Positions 19,901 through 29,080 of a DNA stretch of 64,000 nt are shown piece after piece. Numbering within the stretch: position 1 is the stretch's first letter; the number at the start of each line of letters is the position of its first letter. Origin of the DNA: Marixanthotalea marina (GTDB taxonomy: Bacteria > Bacteroidota > Bacteroidia > Flavobacteriales > Flavobacteriaceae); contig JAHLEH010000003.1 in NCBI GenBank assembly GCA_018883545.1, positions 186,001-250,000 of the forward strand. The letters run 5' to 3'. The notes under the pieces were generated by a model that did no database searches, was not told the origin of the DNA, and saw nothing but the letters and a program-made list of their open reading frames with translations. The position numbers and the translations under genes are program-made.

Positions 19901-20336
19901 AACCATCATCATTAACATCGGCCATAGTCACTCCTGTGTACCAAGCATTACCACCACCAACATTAGCAGTATTGGTAATGTCTTCAAACTCTAGATTTCC
20001 TTTATTAAGATATAATTTGTTTTGAACCTGATTCCCTGTAAAATAAACATCTACCAAACCGTCGTTATTAATATCCCCAACAGCAACACCACCACCCATA
20101 TACAGATAACCATAGGTAAAATAATTTAGGGTGTCACTTTCCGTAAGTGTGTTGATAAATTCTATACCAGTTTTTGAATCATCTAACTTATTGAATATTT
20201 TAGATTCACTAACCTGAATTTCTGTATTGTTCTTTTTTTCATTAGAACAGTTATAAAATATAACCAAGAACAAAAAAGAAAGTATATATATAAGATTGGT
20301 TGAATAAACGAATCTATTAAACATTGGGATTTTCAT
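16971..20336 (-). CDS. Large FG-GAP/VCBS repeat lipoprotein with ASPIC/UnbV domain (CRTAC1-like)
   Basis: This is a 1121-residue exported protein with an N-terminal signal ending in a probable lipobox (IFYNC, Cys about 30). Many FG-GAP/VCBS beta-propeller repeats carry Ca2+-loop motifs such as DINNDGLVD, DYDKDGDLDVY, DFDNDGDLE and DYDADGNLD. A central ASPIC/UnbV segment lies at about residues 515-605 (LTRGFQSSVAPELHFGLG). This layout resembles animal CRTAC1 and recurs beside SusCD pairs in Bacteroidota. It has no catalytic signature, so a structural or glycan-handling role in the outer-membrane SusCD complex is plausible but unproved. It lies about 120 bases downstream of susD behind a terminator, so it may be only partly co-expressed. 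Confidence 0.9.
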   Translation of the reverse strand: MKIPMFNRFVYSTNLIYILSFLFLVIFYNCSNEKKNNTEIQVSESKIFNKLDDSKTGIEFINTLTESDTLNYFTYGYLYMGGGVAVGDINNDGLVDVYFTGNQVQNKLYLNKGNLEFEDITNTANVGGGNAWYTGVTMADVNDDGLLDIYCSVGGQSGNKRNELYINNGDLTFTEKASEYGLADEGNSVQATFFDYDKDGDLDVYVANYPPTKFSTPVYVYQELLKRVTDEQTDHLYRNDGGVFVDVTEEAGVKAFGLSLSATVGDVNNDGWDDIYVSNDFSTPDYFYINNQDGTFKEVTKQASPHTAFYGMGADIADINNDGNLDIFQVDMDANNNRRKKANMASMNPQLFWDVVDAGYHYQYMNNVMQINTGVTSEDGIPYFSNVSGITGTTSTDWSWGPLMADFDNDGKKDLYVTNGTRKEINHNDYFKSLEHELKDLSVLEKSLGIPSEKIDNFMFKNNGDLNFEKVNEAWGIELKGFSNGVAYADFDNDGDLELIINNIDDNAVLFENRSSEKSNYISIAFDGKDGNKFGLGNRIYVTNNEETQMQELTLTRGFQSSVAPELHFGLGQNQSIEKLKVVWSDGKVQELENVAVNQKLKLKYTDAVVQNPANGVSNNETLFATVSESNGFFPKHKHQENVFDDFETQVLLPHKMSSFGPALVVGDLNNDGLDDYYVGGASGFEGNLFYQNTKGTFTKQPAQEAFIHDKDSEDLGALIVDVDNDGDNDLYVVSGGYEFLSSSKYENLQDRLYINDGKGNFSKANGALPEMTISGSRAYAADFNKDGKQDILTLGRQVPGSYPSPTDSYVLFNESDKGSIKFSVASPDTFKNLGMATSAIITDFDNDTWDDIIIVGEWMPIRVFKNVKNGFREVSEEMGLNVDSTGWWWSIKEGDFDNDGDMDYIVGNNGLNYKYKANENETFDIYVNDFDDNNQTDIVLSYYSEGVQYPVRGRSCSSQQIPSIKDKFKDYEAFAQATLVDVYTEAELEASLHYQVKSFASIYLENRDGQFIMHNLPNLAQISSINQILVDDYDADGNLDVLIAGNLFVSEVETPRNDAGYGLFLKGNGKGGFKSVPVTESGFFVPGDVKDLSSIKVGDKKYIIAAKNNDYLQFIEYKKS

Positions 20337-20371
20337 AACATTTTTTTGGAATTACTTATTATTATAAAGAT

Positions 20372-20405
20372 AAAAACAGCGTACATAAAATACGCTGTTT
20401 TTTTA
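20372..20405 (-). terminator. Terminator after susD (xylan SusCD)
   Basis: A 12-bp stem, AAAAACAGCGTA (20372-20383) with TACGCTGTTTTT (20391-20402), encloses a 7-base loop and ends in T-runs on the minus strand. It lies between susD and the FG-GAP gene, so some readthrough or a separate promoter is needed for the latter. Confidence 0.8.
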
Positions 20406-20455
20406 ATATTAACTCAAAACTCGAATTAGTTTAACAGTTATTTATAGAAATACTA

Positions 20456-21985
20456 TTAATATTGAGGGTTTTGGTCTGCTTCAGTTATTTCTGGATTAGA
20501 TGAGATTTCTCTATTTGGTATAGGCCATAATTCATGCTTACCTGCTTGGAAACCTTGACTTGCCAATTCATCAGCAGCCATGCCCCATCTTATAAGGTCA
20601 CCAAAACGAATTTGTTCACCTGCTAATTCAACGCGTCTTTCATGTACAATGGCATCAAAAACTTGCGCTTTACTAAGTCCAGGCCCAATAGGATCTAATT
20701 CAGCTCTTTCTCTTACTTCATTAATATAGTCAGTGGCTACATCTTGATCACCACCTGCTCTTTGGTTTTCACATTCAGCCATCATTAACAACACATCAGC
20801 ATATCTTAAATATTTAAAATTGATACTAGAATTTGTGTTTTCTTTCTCTCTCTTATAATAATTTTGATACTTTCTCCATCCAGCTTGACGCTCTAAAGGA
20901 ATATAAATCTCTGTTTCAGGCACATCCTCTGGTGGTGTACCACTACGTATAGTTCGTTGTGCCTCATCTCCTTCGAATGTGTCACCATCAGTATAGAAAG
21001 TTTCATCATATCTGATGTCACCTGGCTCATACTCTGCCAATAAATCATCAGCAGGATAGGTATTAAACCAATCATTCCAACCATACTCTTGACCTCTTAG
21101 AGTAGATTCATTCTGACCAGAACCCGCAGGACCACCCCATAAAGAGCCAGTACCTAAAGTTTCATCATACTCAATATCAAAAATATACTCTGTAGTATGC
21201 TCGGTTTCATCCATAAAATTGTCGAAATAATTTTCAGCTAAAGTATACTTACCATATACTTTTTGAAATTCAGCTAAAGCCAAGTCGTATTCCTCTAAGT
21301 ATAAATATACTTTACCCAATAAAGCACTTGCTGATTGCTTGTTAGCTCTACCTACTACTTCTGCACTTTTATCCAATAAATCGGTTGATGCTGATTGTAA
21401 ATCAGATACAATTAAATCGTATACTGCATCTTTAGACGATTTAGGAAAACCATCAGGAGTTGTTGGTATCTCTGTAATTAAAGGAATGTCACCCCATCTA
21501 GGTACCATAAGAAAGTAATAGAAAGCTCTCATAAACTTAGCCTCTGCAACATACTTTTTCTTTAAAGCTGGACTTAACTGAGAATCTGGTATTTCATTTA
21601 TTTTTTCGGCATTACCAATTACAAAGTTTGCCTTGTTTATACCTCTGTAGCAACTTTCCCAATAATCTCCCATATTCCCATGATTAGAATCGAAAGAAAA
21701 TTTCCAATATTGCACTTTATCTGCTTCTAATTGAGGGTTCCCAGCCGCATCGCCGCCCATTAAATCGTACATAAAGAAATACGCACGTGTCCACAAACCA
21801 ATAGTTTGCACATTAGAATATGCAGCATTCACAGCTGATTCTACCTGAGCTTTAGTTTTAAAAAAACTTTCAGGTGATAATTTACCAGGATCTACTAATT
21901 CTAAATCCTTTTCATTACATGCACTAATTACTACTAGCATAGTGCAAAGTGAGAAAAATGAAAGAATGATTTTATTTGTTTTCAT
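20456..21985 (-). CDS. susD: SusD/RagB-family outer-membrane glycan-binding lipoprotein (xylan locus)
   Basis: This surface lipoprotein of 509 residues forms a lid on its SusC partner and captures oligosaccharides. The signal peptide ends at VISAC (Cys 23), and the acidic mature start NEKDLE fits surface export. SusD family features are LSPESFFKTKAQVESAVNAAY, the TPR-like helices in the N-terminal half (AEAKFMRAFYYF), and the C-terminal segment VHERRVELAGEQIRFGDLIRWG. It starts 11 bases after susC. Facing a GH67/GH115/GH10 operon, it most likely binds xylo- or glucuronoxylo-oligosaccharides. Its binding residues cannot be assigned without a structure. Confidence 0.94.
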   Translation of the reverse strand: MKTNKIILSFFSLCTMLVVISACNEKDLELVDPGKLSPESFFKTKAQVESAVNAAYSNVQTIGLWTRAYFFMYDLMGGDAAGNPQLEADKVQYWKFSFDSNHGNMGDYWESCYRGINKANFVIGNAEKINEIPDSQLSPALKKKYVAEAKFMRAFYYFLMVPRWGDIPLITEIPTTPDGFPKSSKDAVYDLIVSDLQSASTDLLDKSAEVVGRANKQSASALLGKVYLYLEEYDLALAEFQKVYGKYTLAENYFDNFMDETEHTTEYIFDIEYDETLGTGSLWGGPAGSGQNESTLRGQEYGWNDWFNTYPADDLLAEYEPGDIRYDETFYTDGDTFEGDEAQRTIRSGTPPEDVPETEIYIPLERQAGWRKYQNYYKREKENTNSSINFKYLRYADVLLMMAECENQRAGGDQDVATDYINEVRERAELDPIGPGLSKAQVFDAIVHERRVELAGEQIRFGDLIRWGMAADELASQGFQAGKHELWPIPNREISSNPEITEADQNPQY

Positions 21986-21996
21986 ATATTTTTTTT

Positions 21997-24900
21997 TTAG
22001 AATGTTACTTGAAGGCCAATTAAATATGTTCTTGGCTGAGGAAATGCCCCTCTATCAATACCAGAATTGAATCCGTTACCACTTGCTATTTCAGGATCTA
22101 AACCAGAATAATCGGTTATTGTAAAGACATTTTGTCCACTTACATAGATTCTACAGCTTTTAAAATAATCTGCTCCAAATATATCATTTGGCAGAGTGTA
22201 TCCTATAGATAAATTTTTAAGCCTTGTAAAAGAGCCATCTTCTAAATAACGTGTCGAAATCTGCAAGTTTTGTGGTGCTCCACCTGCCCTTGGAACAGTA
22301 TTAGATGGGTTAGTAGGTGTCCATCTATCTAACACACCAACACCAGCATTAAATAACCTAGGCATACCTTCTAAATCATAAATATTTGTATTTATAAGGT
22401 CACGTCCTTGCACTCCAGTAAAGAAAGCGTTAAAATCCCAATTTTTATAATTAGCACTCAAATTCAAACCATACGTAAAGTCAGGCAATGCATCACCTAT
22501 AATAGTTTTATCTGCATTAGTAATATTACCATCTCCATTTAAATCTAAATATCTAATGTCCCCAGGTTGAACCGTTGTTTGACCAGGATTGCCAGTAAAT
22601 ACCGCATCTACTTCTGCTTGGTTTTGGTATATCCCATCCATTACATAACCTACATAATGGTACAAAGTTTCACCTTCAGTAATTCTTGTGATATTTTCAC
22701 CTTCAAAACCACCGCCTTGAATTTCTGTAACCGTACCACCTAAAGATTTTGCAGTATTTTTAGTGGTTCCCAAGTTAAGGTTCGCCGACCATTTAAAGTC
22801 TCCTTCATAATCGTTGTAACCCAAAGTTAATTCAAACCCTGAAACTTCTGCAGCACCAACGTTTCTAATTTGTGAGCCAGAATTCACACCTAAAGAGTTA
22901 GGTAGCGGTACACTTAACAATAAATCGTCACTTGTATTTTGATAGTACTCTAAAGCAGCAGTAAATTGCTCATTAAATAAACCAACGTCCAAACCAATGT
23001 TTAATTGTTTAGTTTGCTCCCATTTTAAATCAGGGTTTGCCAATCCGTCAGCAGTTGTTCCAGACCCTGTAGGATATAAGAAATTACTAGTTAAAAGAGC
23101 TGCATAACCATAATTTGCAATGTTATCATTTCCAGAGATACCATAACTAGCCCTTACTTTTAAAGTACTAAAATCAGAATCAGCCATAAAAGCTTCTTTG
23201 GCTATGTTCCATCCTAAAGATCCAGAATAGAACCAACCCCAACGGTTATTAGCTCCAAATCTAGCAGAACCATCACGTCTTATAGACCCTGAAATGATAT
23301 ACTTATTATCGTAATTATAGTTTAACCTTGCTAAATAACCAATTTTGTTATACTCACTGTTACCACTTCCAGCAGATATCTGATCATCAGACCCTTGAAT
23401 ATTATTAACCTCATTTGAAATAGGATTTTGGCTGCTTCCATTCAAGTTATTGGATTTACTTTCAATTTTTTCAGATAACAATAACACTTCTAAGTTATGG
23501 GCATCACCCAATGTTTTCTCATAAGTAAAACTATTTGTAAAAATAAGGTTTTGACCAAAAGAAGCACTTTTGTTGATTGTAGCAAAAGGCGATTGGTGAG
23601 GTGCACCATCAAAAAAAGCAGGGGTAAAAGTTGAGTTATTTGAATTGAAATAGTCTAAACCAACTTGCGTTTTAAATTTTAACCCTTCAATAATCTCATA
23701 TTCAGCATAAAGACTACCTATTAAAGAAAATGACTTATTATCTCTGTTAGGCAACCTCATTATTCTAACTGGGTTTTCCGCATCGTTTCCTGCATCTGCA
23801 GAGCCCGGCCCTTGAAACCCTCCTAAGTTATCTGAATTATAAACAGGTAAATACGGAGCCATTTTTATAGCGTGCTCCAATAAAGAGCGTCCACCTGCAT
23901 TACCTTCTGGTTTTGTTTTGCTGAAATTAGCAGACATTGTCTGTCCGATTTTTAATTTTCCGAATTGAAAATCACTGTTTGATCTAAAAGTAAATCTTTC
24001 AAAGCCTGTATTTATAATAATACCTTCTTTTTCAGAATATCCACCTGAAAATCTAAACGTACCCTTTTCACTACCACCAGACACACCAAAATCATAGTTT
24101 TGTACCAGTCCTGTTGTATAAATCTCATCTTGCCAATTAGTATTTATACCTGATTGTGAAAGTTCACTTGTAGGGGTTAAACCAAACGCATCTTGAGCAT
24201 ATTGTAAATATTGCGCTGTATTCAGTACATCATATCTTTTAGGCTGCACTTGAAATCCTGAAAACACGTTTAAGGATAATTGCGTTTGACCTATTTTACC
24301 TCTCTTAGTTGTTACCATAATAACCCCATTCGCACCTTTTGCACCATAAACTGCTGTTGTAGAAGCATCCTTAAGAATATTAATGGATTCTATATCATTT
24401 TGACTGATACCAGATAAGTTTCCAACTATCACCCCATCTACTACATATAAAGGAGCGTTATTATTAAATGAACCTAAACCCCTAATAGTTACAGCTGGCT
24501 CTGTACCAGGACCACCAGTATTTACAACCAAAACACCTGCTGCACGACCTTGTAACGCCTCCACAGCGTTAGCAACTGGCACCGCCGCAATCTCTTCTGT
24601 TTTAACATTGGAAATGGCTCCAGTTACAGCTGCTCTACTTTGCGTACCATAACCTACAACTACTACCTCATCAAGAGATTGTAAGTCCTCTTCCATTAAT
24701 ACGTTTATTGTTGTTTGTCCATTAACAGCAACGCGTTGGGTTGCATAACCAATTGAGCTTAATACTAAAGTAGCATTTGATGGCACATTCGATAAGGTAT
24801 ACTTTCCATCAAAGTCTGTGGCCTGACCGTTTGTCGTACCATCAACAACCACACTCACACCTGGAATTGGACCGTTTTGGTCTGTAACAGTTCCTGATAC

Positions 24901-24999
24901 ACTTATTTGTGCCTGTGCAGCAGCACAGAACAGAAACATTAGCATGAGAAACCCAAACCGCTTCATGTCTCTTTTCTCAAAAAATAAAAATTTTGTCAT
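21997..24999 (-). CDS. susC: SusC/RagA-family TonB-dependent outer-membrane transporter (xylan locus)
   Basis: This TonB-dependent beta-barrel of 1000 residues imports oligosaccharides delivered by SusD. In order it shows a signal peptide ending AAAQA, a carboxypeptidase-regulatory-like domain (ISVSGTVTDQNGPIPGVSV, about 32-115), the SusC linker LDEVVVVGYG, a plug (about 120-240, with VDGVIVGNLSGI and TTKRG), and a long barrel ending in an aromatic C-terminus (LIGLQVTF). A second ATG at 24966 (MKRFGFLMLMF) gives a more ordinary signal peptide and may be the true start. A TAnnTTTG promoter lies at about 25090. It pairs with the susD 11 bases downstream and serves the facing xylanase operon. 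Confidence 0.95.
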   Translation of the reverse strand: MTKFLFFEKRDMKRFGFLMLMFLFCAAAQAQISVSGTVTDQNGPIPGVSVVVDGTTNGQATDFDGKYTLSNVPSNATLVLSSIGYATQRVAVNGQTTINVLMEEDLQSLDEVVVVGYGTQSRAAVTGAISNVKTEEIAAVPVANAVEALQGRAAGVLVVNTGGPGTEPAVTIRGLGSFNNNAPLYVVDGVIVGNLSGISQNDIESINILKDASTTAVYGAKGANGVIMVTTKRGKIGQTQLSLNVFSGFQVQPKRYDVLNTAQYLQYAQDAFGLTPTSELSQSGINTNWQDEIYTTGLVQNYDFGVSGGSEKGTFRFSGGYSEKEGIIINTGFERFTFRSNSDFQFGKLKIGQTMSANFSKTKPEGNAGGRSLLEHAIKMAPYLPVYNSDNLGGFQGPGSADAGNDAENPVRIMRLPNRDNKSFSLIGSLYAEYEIIEGLKFKTQVGLDYFNSNNSTFTPAFFDGAPHQSPFATINKSASFGQNLIFTNSFTYEKTLGDAHNLEVLLLSEKIESKSNNLNGSSQNPISNEVNNIQGSDDQISAGSGNSEYNKIGYLARLNYNYDNKYIISGSIRRDGSARFGANNRWGWFYSGSLGWNIAKEAFMADSDFSTLKVRASYGISGNDNIANYGYAALLTSNFLYPTGSGTTADGLANPDLKWEQTKQLNIGLDVGLFNEQFTAALEYYQNTSDDLLLSVPLPNSLGVNSGSQIRNVGAAEVSGFELTLGYNDYEGDFKWSANLNLGTTKNTAKSLGGTVTEIQGGGFEGENITRITEGETLYHYVGYVMDGIYQNQAEVDAVFTGNPGQTTVQPGDIRYLDLNGDGNITNADKTIIGDALPDFTYGLNLSANYKNWDFNAFFTGVQGRDLINTNIYDLEGMPRLFNAGVGVLDRWTPTNPSNTVPRAGGAPQNLQISTRYLEDGSFTRLKNLSIGYTLPNDIFGADYFKSCRIYVSGQNVFTITDYSGLDPEIASGNGFNSGIDRGAFPQPRTYLIGLQVTF

Positions 25000-25365
25000 A
25001 GAAAATTTAGTTTAGTTAGTAATTAATTTATTCGGCCTATATATAATGTATACTATTTTAACCGAAACCTATATTATCTTGCATCCAAATATATCAAAGT
25101 TCGATTTTATTAACAAAACATTAGATTACTTTAACTTTAAAAAAAAATTTAAACTTTTTAAATTCATAATTTGCTGATTATAAATATATTAAATTATTTC
25201 AAATAAAGCATTTTAAATAAAAATTAATATAGCTATGCGTTTTTTCTTTCTTTAACAGCAAACTTTTTCACTTTAAATTTCATAAAAAACCAGTTAAAAG
25301 CTTAAAAAAGTTTGAGAATTTCATCAAGTATTAAAGCATATTCATCAAGCAAGAACAACTGTTCG
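25000..25365. other. AT-rich intergenic region between susC and waaA
   Basis: There is no gene in these 366 bases. The susC-proximal end holds the probable susC promoter (25086-25117) and a roughly 80-110-base leader. The leader carries a TTCGG/CCGAA inverted pair (25031-25035 and 25062-25066) and two CCTATAT copies (25036-25042 and 25068-25074), possible operator or leader structures. The rest, to the waaA stop codon, is very AT-rich and without a clear terminator. Confidence 0.5.
25086..25117 (-). promoter_or_regulatory. Promoter of the xylan susC-susD genes
   Basis: On the minus strand TATATTTG (25093-25086) matches the Bacteroidota -7 element TAnnTTTG. A TTTG (25117-25114) lies 20 bases upstream as the -33 element. 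Transcription would start near 25079. Confidence 0.6.
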
Positions 25366-26607
25366 TCAAAAATTTAATTTCAAATATTTTAGAACAGTAT
25401 AAACAGCCCCTTCATTGGATGTTATGTATTCTGAATTACATTTTCCCGATTTTAACCTTGCTTCTTTATCGGTAATCAGCATATTAAGTGTAGTATTGAA
25501 TTCGGACTGATTAGATATGGAAAACATACCCTTTTTAGCAATCATATCTTTAGCTTCAGGAAATTTAGAATAATTATTTCCTATTATAATAGGTATTCCA
25601 AAAACAGCTGCTTCTAGTGTGTTATGCAGCCCTGTATTGCCTACAGCTCCACCTACAAAGGCCACATCGGCATAACTATATATTTTAGTTAGAAGACCAA
25701 TAGTATTTATAATTAAAACTTGTGCGTTTTCTATATTTTCATTTTTAATATCTGAAAACAAAACACAATTCACATTAATACTCTTTTGAAGTTTTGCTAT
25801 CTGTTCGTCCTTAATATTATGAGGTGCAATTACAAACTTAAGCCCCTTTGAGCTTTGGCTATTTATAAAACTTATTAAAAGTGCTTCATCTTCTGGCCAA
25901 GTACTGCCCGCTACCACACAAAGATCGTTATGCTTAAATTTTTCTATAAATTCTAAATGGTTATTTTGCTTCAATTGATCTAAAACCCTATCGAAGCGAG
26001 TATCGCCTGATATTGTTACATTTTTATAACCGATGGATTTTAGTAATTGCTTCGACATTTCATTTTGGGTAAAAATATGTTCAAAACAAAAAAGGGCGTT
26101 TCTCAATATTTTACCGTAAAATTTGAAATAATTTTGGTTTCCCCTGAAAGCTGCTGATATTAGAATAGCCCGGTATCCATTATTTTTAATTTCGTTTAAA
26201 AAATTAGGCCAAATATCATACTTAACAAAAACCGTCAACTCTGGCTTAACAAGGTTTACAAATTTTCGAGCGTTGTTTTTGGTGTCTATTGGTAAATAAA
26301 CCACTATATCTGCTACAGGCGTATTTTTTCTTATCTCATAACCTGAAGGCGAAAAAAAACTCAATATAATCTTATGACTCTTATAACATTGTCTCAATTC
26401 CTTGAAAACAGGAAGGCCTTGTTCATATTCACCTAACGAAGCACAATGAAACCAAAGTGTTTTATCATTGGGCTTAAGCTTGTTCTCTAAAATTTTAAAG
26501 GTATTGGTTCTTCCCTCTACACCTAATTTAATTTTATCATTAAATGGCGCAAAATTTTTTAAACCAAATCGAGCTAAATGAATCCCTAAATTATAGATAA
26601 ACCCCAA
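25366..26607 (-). CDS. waaA: 3-deoxy-D-manno-octulosonic acid (Kdo) transferase
   Basis: This inner-membrane-associated glycosyltransferase (GT30 type) adds Kdo from CMP-Kdo to the lipid A precursor. The 413-residue length is usual. The catalytic base is E60 in HCASLGEYEQG. Other signatures are YLPIDTKNNARKFV, FVKYDIWPNFL, GDTRFDRV, VVAGSTWPEDE and the donor-site GGAVGNTGLHNTLEAA. An N-terminal hydrophobic anchor characteristic of WaaA is present (IYNLGIHLARFG). It is monocistronic, divergent from the aminotransferase-galE pair. The three form a small envelope-sugar neighbourhood. Confidence 0.93.
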   Translation of the reverse strand: MGFIYNLGIHLARFGLKNFAPFNDKIKLGVEGRTNTFKILENKLKPNDKTLWFHCASLGEYEQGLPVFKELRQCYKSHKIILSFFSPSGYEIRKNTPVADIVVYLPIDTKNNARKFVNLVKPELTVFVKYDIWPNFLNEIKNNGYRAILISAAFRGNQNYFKFYGKILRNALFCFEHIFTQNEMSKQLLKSIGYKNVTISGDTRFDRVLDQLKQNNHLEFIEKFKHNDLCVVAGSTWPEDEALLISFINSQSSKGLKFVIAPHNIKDEQIAKLQKSINVNCVLFSDIKNENIENAQVLIINTIGLLTKIYSYADVAFVGGAVGNTGLHNTLEAAVFGIPIIIGNNYSKFPEAKDMIAKKGMFSISNQSEFNTTLNMLITDKEARLKSGKCNSEYITSNEGAVYTVLKYLKLNF

Positions 26608-26739
26608 AACAAATTATTTGTTGCTAAAATACATTTCTTTAAAATAAATTAACAGATTGCGTAAATGAATTTGTAATTTTATCACCTACAAAGAATAGTT
26701 TAAATAATTGACCAATATATTATTGTTTCCTTTTTAGAG

Positions 26740-27894
26740 ATGAAAAAAATACAAATGGTTGACCTAAAAGGTCAATACAATAAAATTAAGAATATTGTCA
26801 CACCTTCCATTGAGGAAGTTTTTGAAAACACCAGCTTTATAAACGGCCCTAAAGTCCACGAGTTTCAAAAAAACCTGGAGTCATATTTAGGCGTAAAACA
26901 TGTAATTCCCTGTGCCAATGGAACTGATGCGCTGCAAATTGCCATGATGGGATTGGGCCTGAAGCCTGGCGACGAAGTTATAACAGCTGATTTCACATTT
27001 GCCGCAACCGTTGAAGTAATAGCATTATTACAGCTAACTCCTGTTTTGGTTGATGTTAATGAAGATGATTTCAATATTAATATTGAAGCAATAAAAAAGG
27101 CCATAACACCTAAAACAAAGGCTATTGTACCCGTGCATTTATTTGGCCAATGTGCCAATATGGAAGCCATTATGGAAATTGCCAAAGAGCACAACTTATT
27201 TGTTATTGAAGACAATGCCCAAGCAATAGGTGCCAATTACACTTATAAAAATGGAGAAAAAATAAAAGCGGGCACTATTGGACATGTTGGAGCAACTTCA
27301 TTTTTTCCATCTAAAAACCTAGGATGCTATGGTGATGGCGGTGCCATATTTACAAACGATGATGAATTGGCCAATACTATAAGAGGCATTGTAAACCATG
27401 GTATGTACGAACGTTACCACCACGATGTGGTTGGTGTAAATTCGCGTTTAGATAGTATTCAAGCTGCAGTACTGGATGCCAAACTTCCACATTTAAATAG
27501 TTACAATAAAGCAAGGCAACAAGCTGCTAAAAAGTACAATAAGGCTTTTGAAGATATTACCTCTATTATTACCCCAAAAATCACTAATGGGTGTCTAGAT
27601 ATATGTGATACTTGCGATTGCCATGTCTTCCATCAATACACATTACAATTAAAAAATGCAGACAGAGATGCTTTGGTTGCGCATTTAAACAAAAACAATA
27701 TCCCTTGTGGCGTTTATTACCCTATACCGCTTCACAAACAAAAGGCTTATGCAGATGATAGGTATAATGATTCTGATTTTAAGGTAACGAATCAATTGGT
27801 TAAAAACGTAATTTCCCTACCTATGCATACAGAACTAGATGACGAACAAATAGACTATATAACATCTACAATAAAGCAATTTATAAATGGGTAA
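26740..27894 (+). CDS. DegT/DnrJ/EryC1/StrS-type PLP sugar aminotransferase
   Basis: This 384-residue PLP-dependent aminotransferase acts on nucleotide-linked keto-sugars. The PLP lysine lies in SFFPSKNLGCYGDGGA. ANGTDALQIAMMGLGL, FTFAATVEV and VHLFGQCANM are classic for the family, closest in feel to the WbpE/WlbC branch that aminates UDP-keto-uronic acids. An unusual cluster, C285, C289, C292, C294 and H295 (CLDICDTCDCH), precedes HQYTLQL and could bind a metal. The stop overlaps the galE start by 8 bases, so the two are translationally coupled and likely serve surface polysaccharide synthesis. The exact sugar substrate is not determinable here. Confidence 0.88.
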   Translation: MKKIQMVDLKGQYNKIKNIVTPSIEEVFENTSFINGPKVHEFQKNLESYLGVKHVIPCANGTDALQIAMMGLGLKPGDEVITADFTFAATVEVIALLQLTPVLVDVNEDDFNINIEAIKKAITPKTKAIVPVHLFGQCANMEAIMEIAKEHNLFVIEDNAQAIGANYTYKNGEKIKAGTIGHVGATSFFPSKNLGCYGDGGAIFTNDDELANTIRGIVNHGMYERYHHDVVGVNSRLDSIQAAVLDAKLPHLNSYNKARQQAAKKYNKAFEDITSIITPKITNGCLDICDTCDCHVFHQYTLQLKNADRDALVAHLNKNNIPCGVYYPIPLHKQKAYADDRYNDSDFKVTNQLVKNVISLPMHTELDDEQIDYITSTIKQFING

Positions 27895-28906
27895 AATTTT
27901 AGTGACTGGCGGCTTAGGATTTATAGGCTCTCATACTGTTGTTGAATTGCAAAGCTCAGGTTATGATGTGGTTATTATTGATGATTTGTCAAATTCATCC
28001 ATAGATGTCTTAGATGGTATCTCATCCATTACAGGGAAGAAACCAGAATTTGTAAAGCTAGATTTAAAAGATAAACCTAAAGTTGAAGACTTTTTTAAAA
28101 CTCATAGCGCTATTAAAGGTGTTATTCATTTTGCGGCAAGCAAAGCGGTTGGCGAAAGCGTGCAAGAGCCTTTAAAATACTATGAAAATAATATTTCTAC
28201 ATTAGTTTATATTCTGAAAGAACTTCAAAAACTACCTAGTGCCAGTTTTATATTTAGCTCTTCTTGTACTGTTTATGGCCAAGCTGACACATTGCCAATT
28301 ACTGAAAACGCCCCGGTAAAGAAAGCAGAATCTCCTTATGGAAACACCAAACAAATAGGTGAGGAAATTATTAGCGACACCTGTAATGTATCCAAAAATT
28401 TAAAGGCAATCTCACTACGCTACTTCAATCCTATAGGAGCACACGAATCGGCCAAAATTGGAGAATTACCAATAGGCGTGCCACAAAACCTAGTGCCTTT
28501 TATTACCCAAACCGCCATTGGTATTCGCGAACAGCTTTCTGTCTTTGGTAATGATTATCCAACGCCAGACGGCACTTGTATTAGAGATTACATCCATGTA
28601 GTCGATTTGGCAAAAGCACACGTTATCGCTTTAGAAAGGTTGCTTAAAAATGATAACAAGAGTAATTATGAAACATTTAATTTAGGTACTGGAAAAGGAA
28701 GCTCTGTATTGGAAGTTATAGAATCTTTTGAAAGAGTATCAGAAAAAAAATTAAATTATAAAATAGTTGGCAGACGCGAAGGCGATATCATTTCGGCTTA
28801 TGCTGATACGAAAAAAGCCAATGAAGAATTGGGCTGGAAAGCCCAACTAAACTTAGATGATGCTTTACGCTCTGCTTGGAAATGGGAACAAACTATACGA
28901 GAATAA
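27887..28906 (+). CDS. galE: UDP-glucose 4-epimerase
   Basis: This is an extended short-chain dehydrogenase (339 residues) that interconverts UDP-glucose and UDP-galactose. The NAD-binding glycine motif is GGLGFIGSH (about 7-15). The catalytic Ser/Tyr/Lys are in SSSCTVYG and SPYGNTK. SLRYFNPIGAHES, TPDGTCIRDYIHVVDLA and NLGTGKGSSVLEV are strongly GalE-like. The start codon lies inside the end of the aminotransferase gene (8-base overlap). It could work on N-acetylated sugars as well. It supplies precursors for envelope glycans together with the upstream aminotransferase. Confidence 0.93.
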   Translation: MGKILVTGGLGFIGSHTVVELQSSGYDVVIIDDLSNSSIDVLDGISSITGKKPEFVKLDLKDKPKVEDFFKTHSAIKGVIHFAASKAVGESVQEPLKYYENNISTLVYILKELQKLPSASFIFSSSCTVYGQADTLPITENAPVKKAESPYGNTKQIGEEIISDTCNVSKNLKAISLRYFNPIGAHESAKIGELPIGVPQNLVPFITQTAIGIREQLSVFGNDYPTPDGTCIRDYIHVVDLAKAHVIALERLLKNDNKSNYETFNLGTGKGSSVLEVIESFERVSEKKLNYKIVGRREGDIISAYADTKKANEELGWKAQLNLDDALRSAWKWEQTIRE

Positions 28907-29080
28907 AAATTATTTTATATTTTAAATTAAGTTAACTAGAGGTAATATATTATCGGCAGTTACCTTTTCTGGATATTTTTAACAAAAATATTCAACTATA
29001 TTAATAATTTCATATACCCAACTAAATTAATTTATATAGAATATTATTTATCAATAAGTTATATGAATTAACTCTCATTA

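Noticed and set aside
20372-20405. Palindrome as an attachment site or operator
   Set aside because: The stem, loop and T-run directly after susD fit an ordinary intrinsic terminator.
28940-28965. AGGTAA/TTACCT hairpin after galE as a terminator
   Set aside because: Only a six-base stem with a 14-base loop and an interrupted T-run; too weak to report as a feature.
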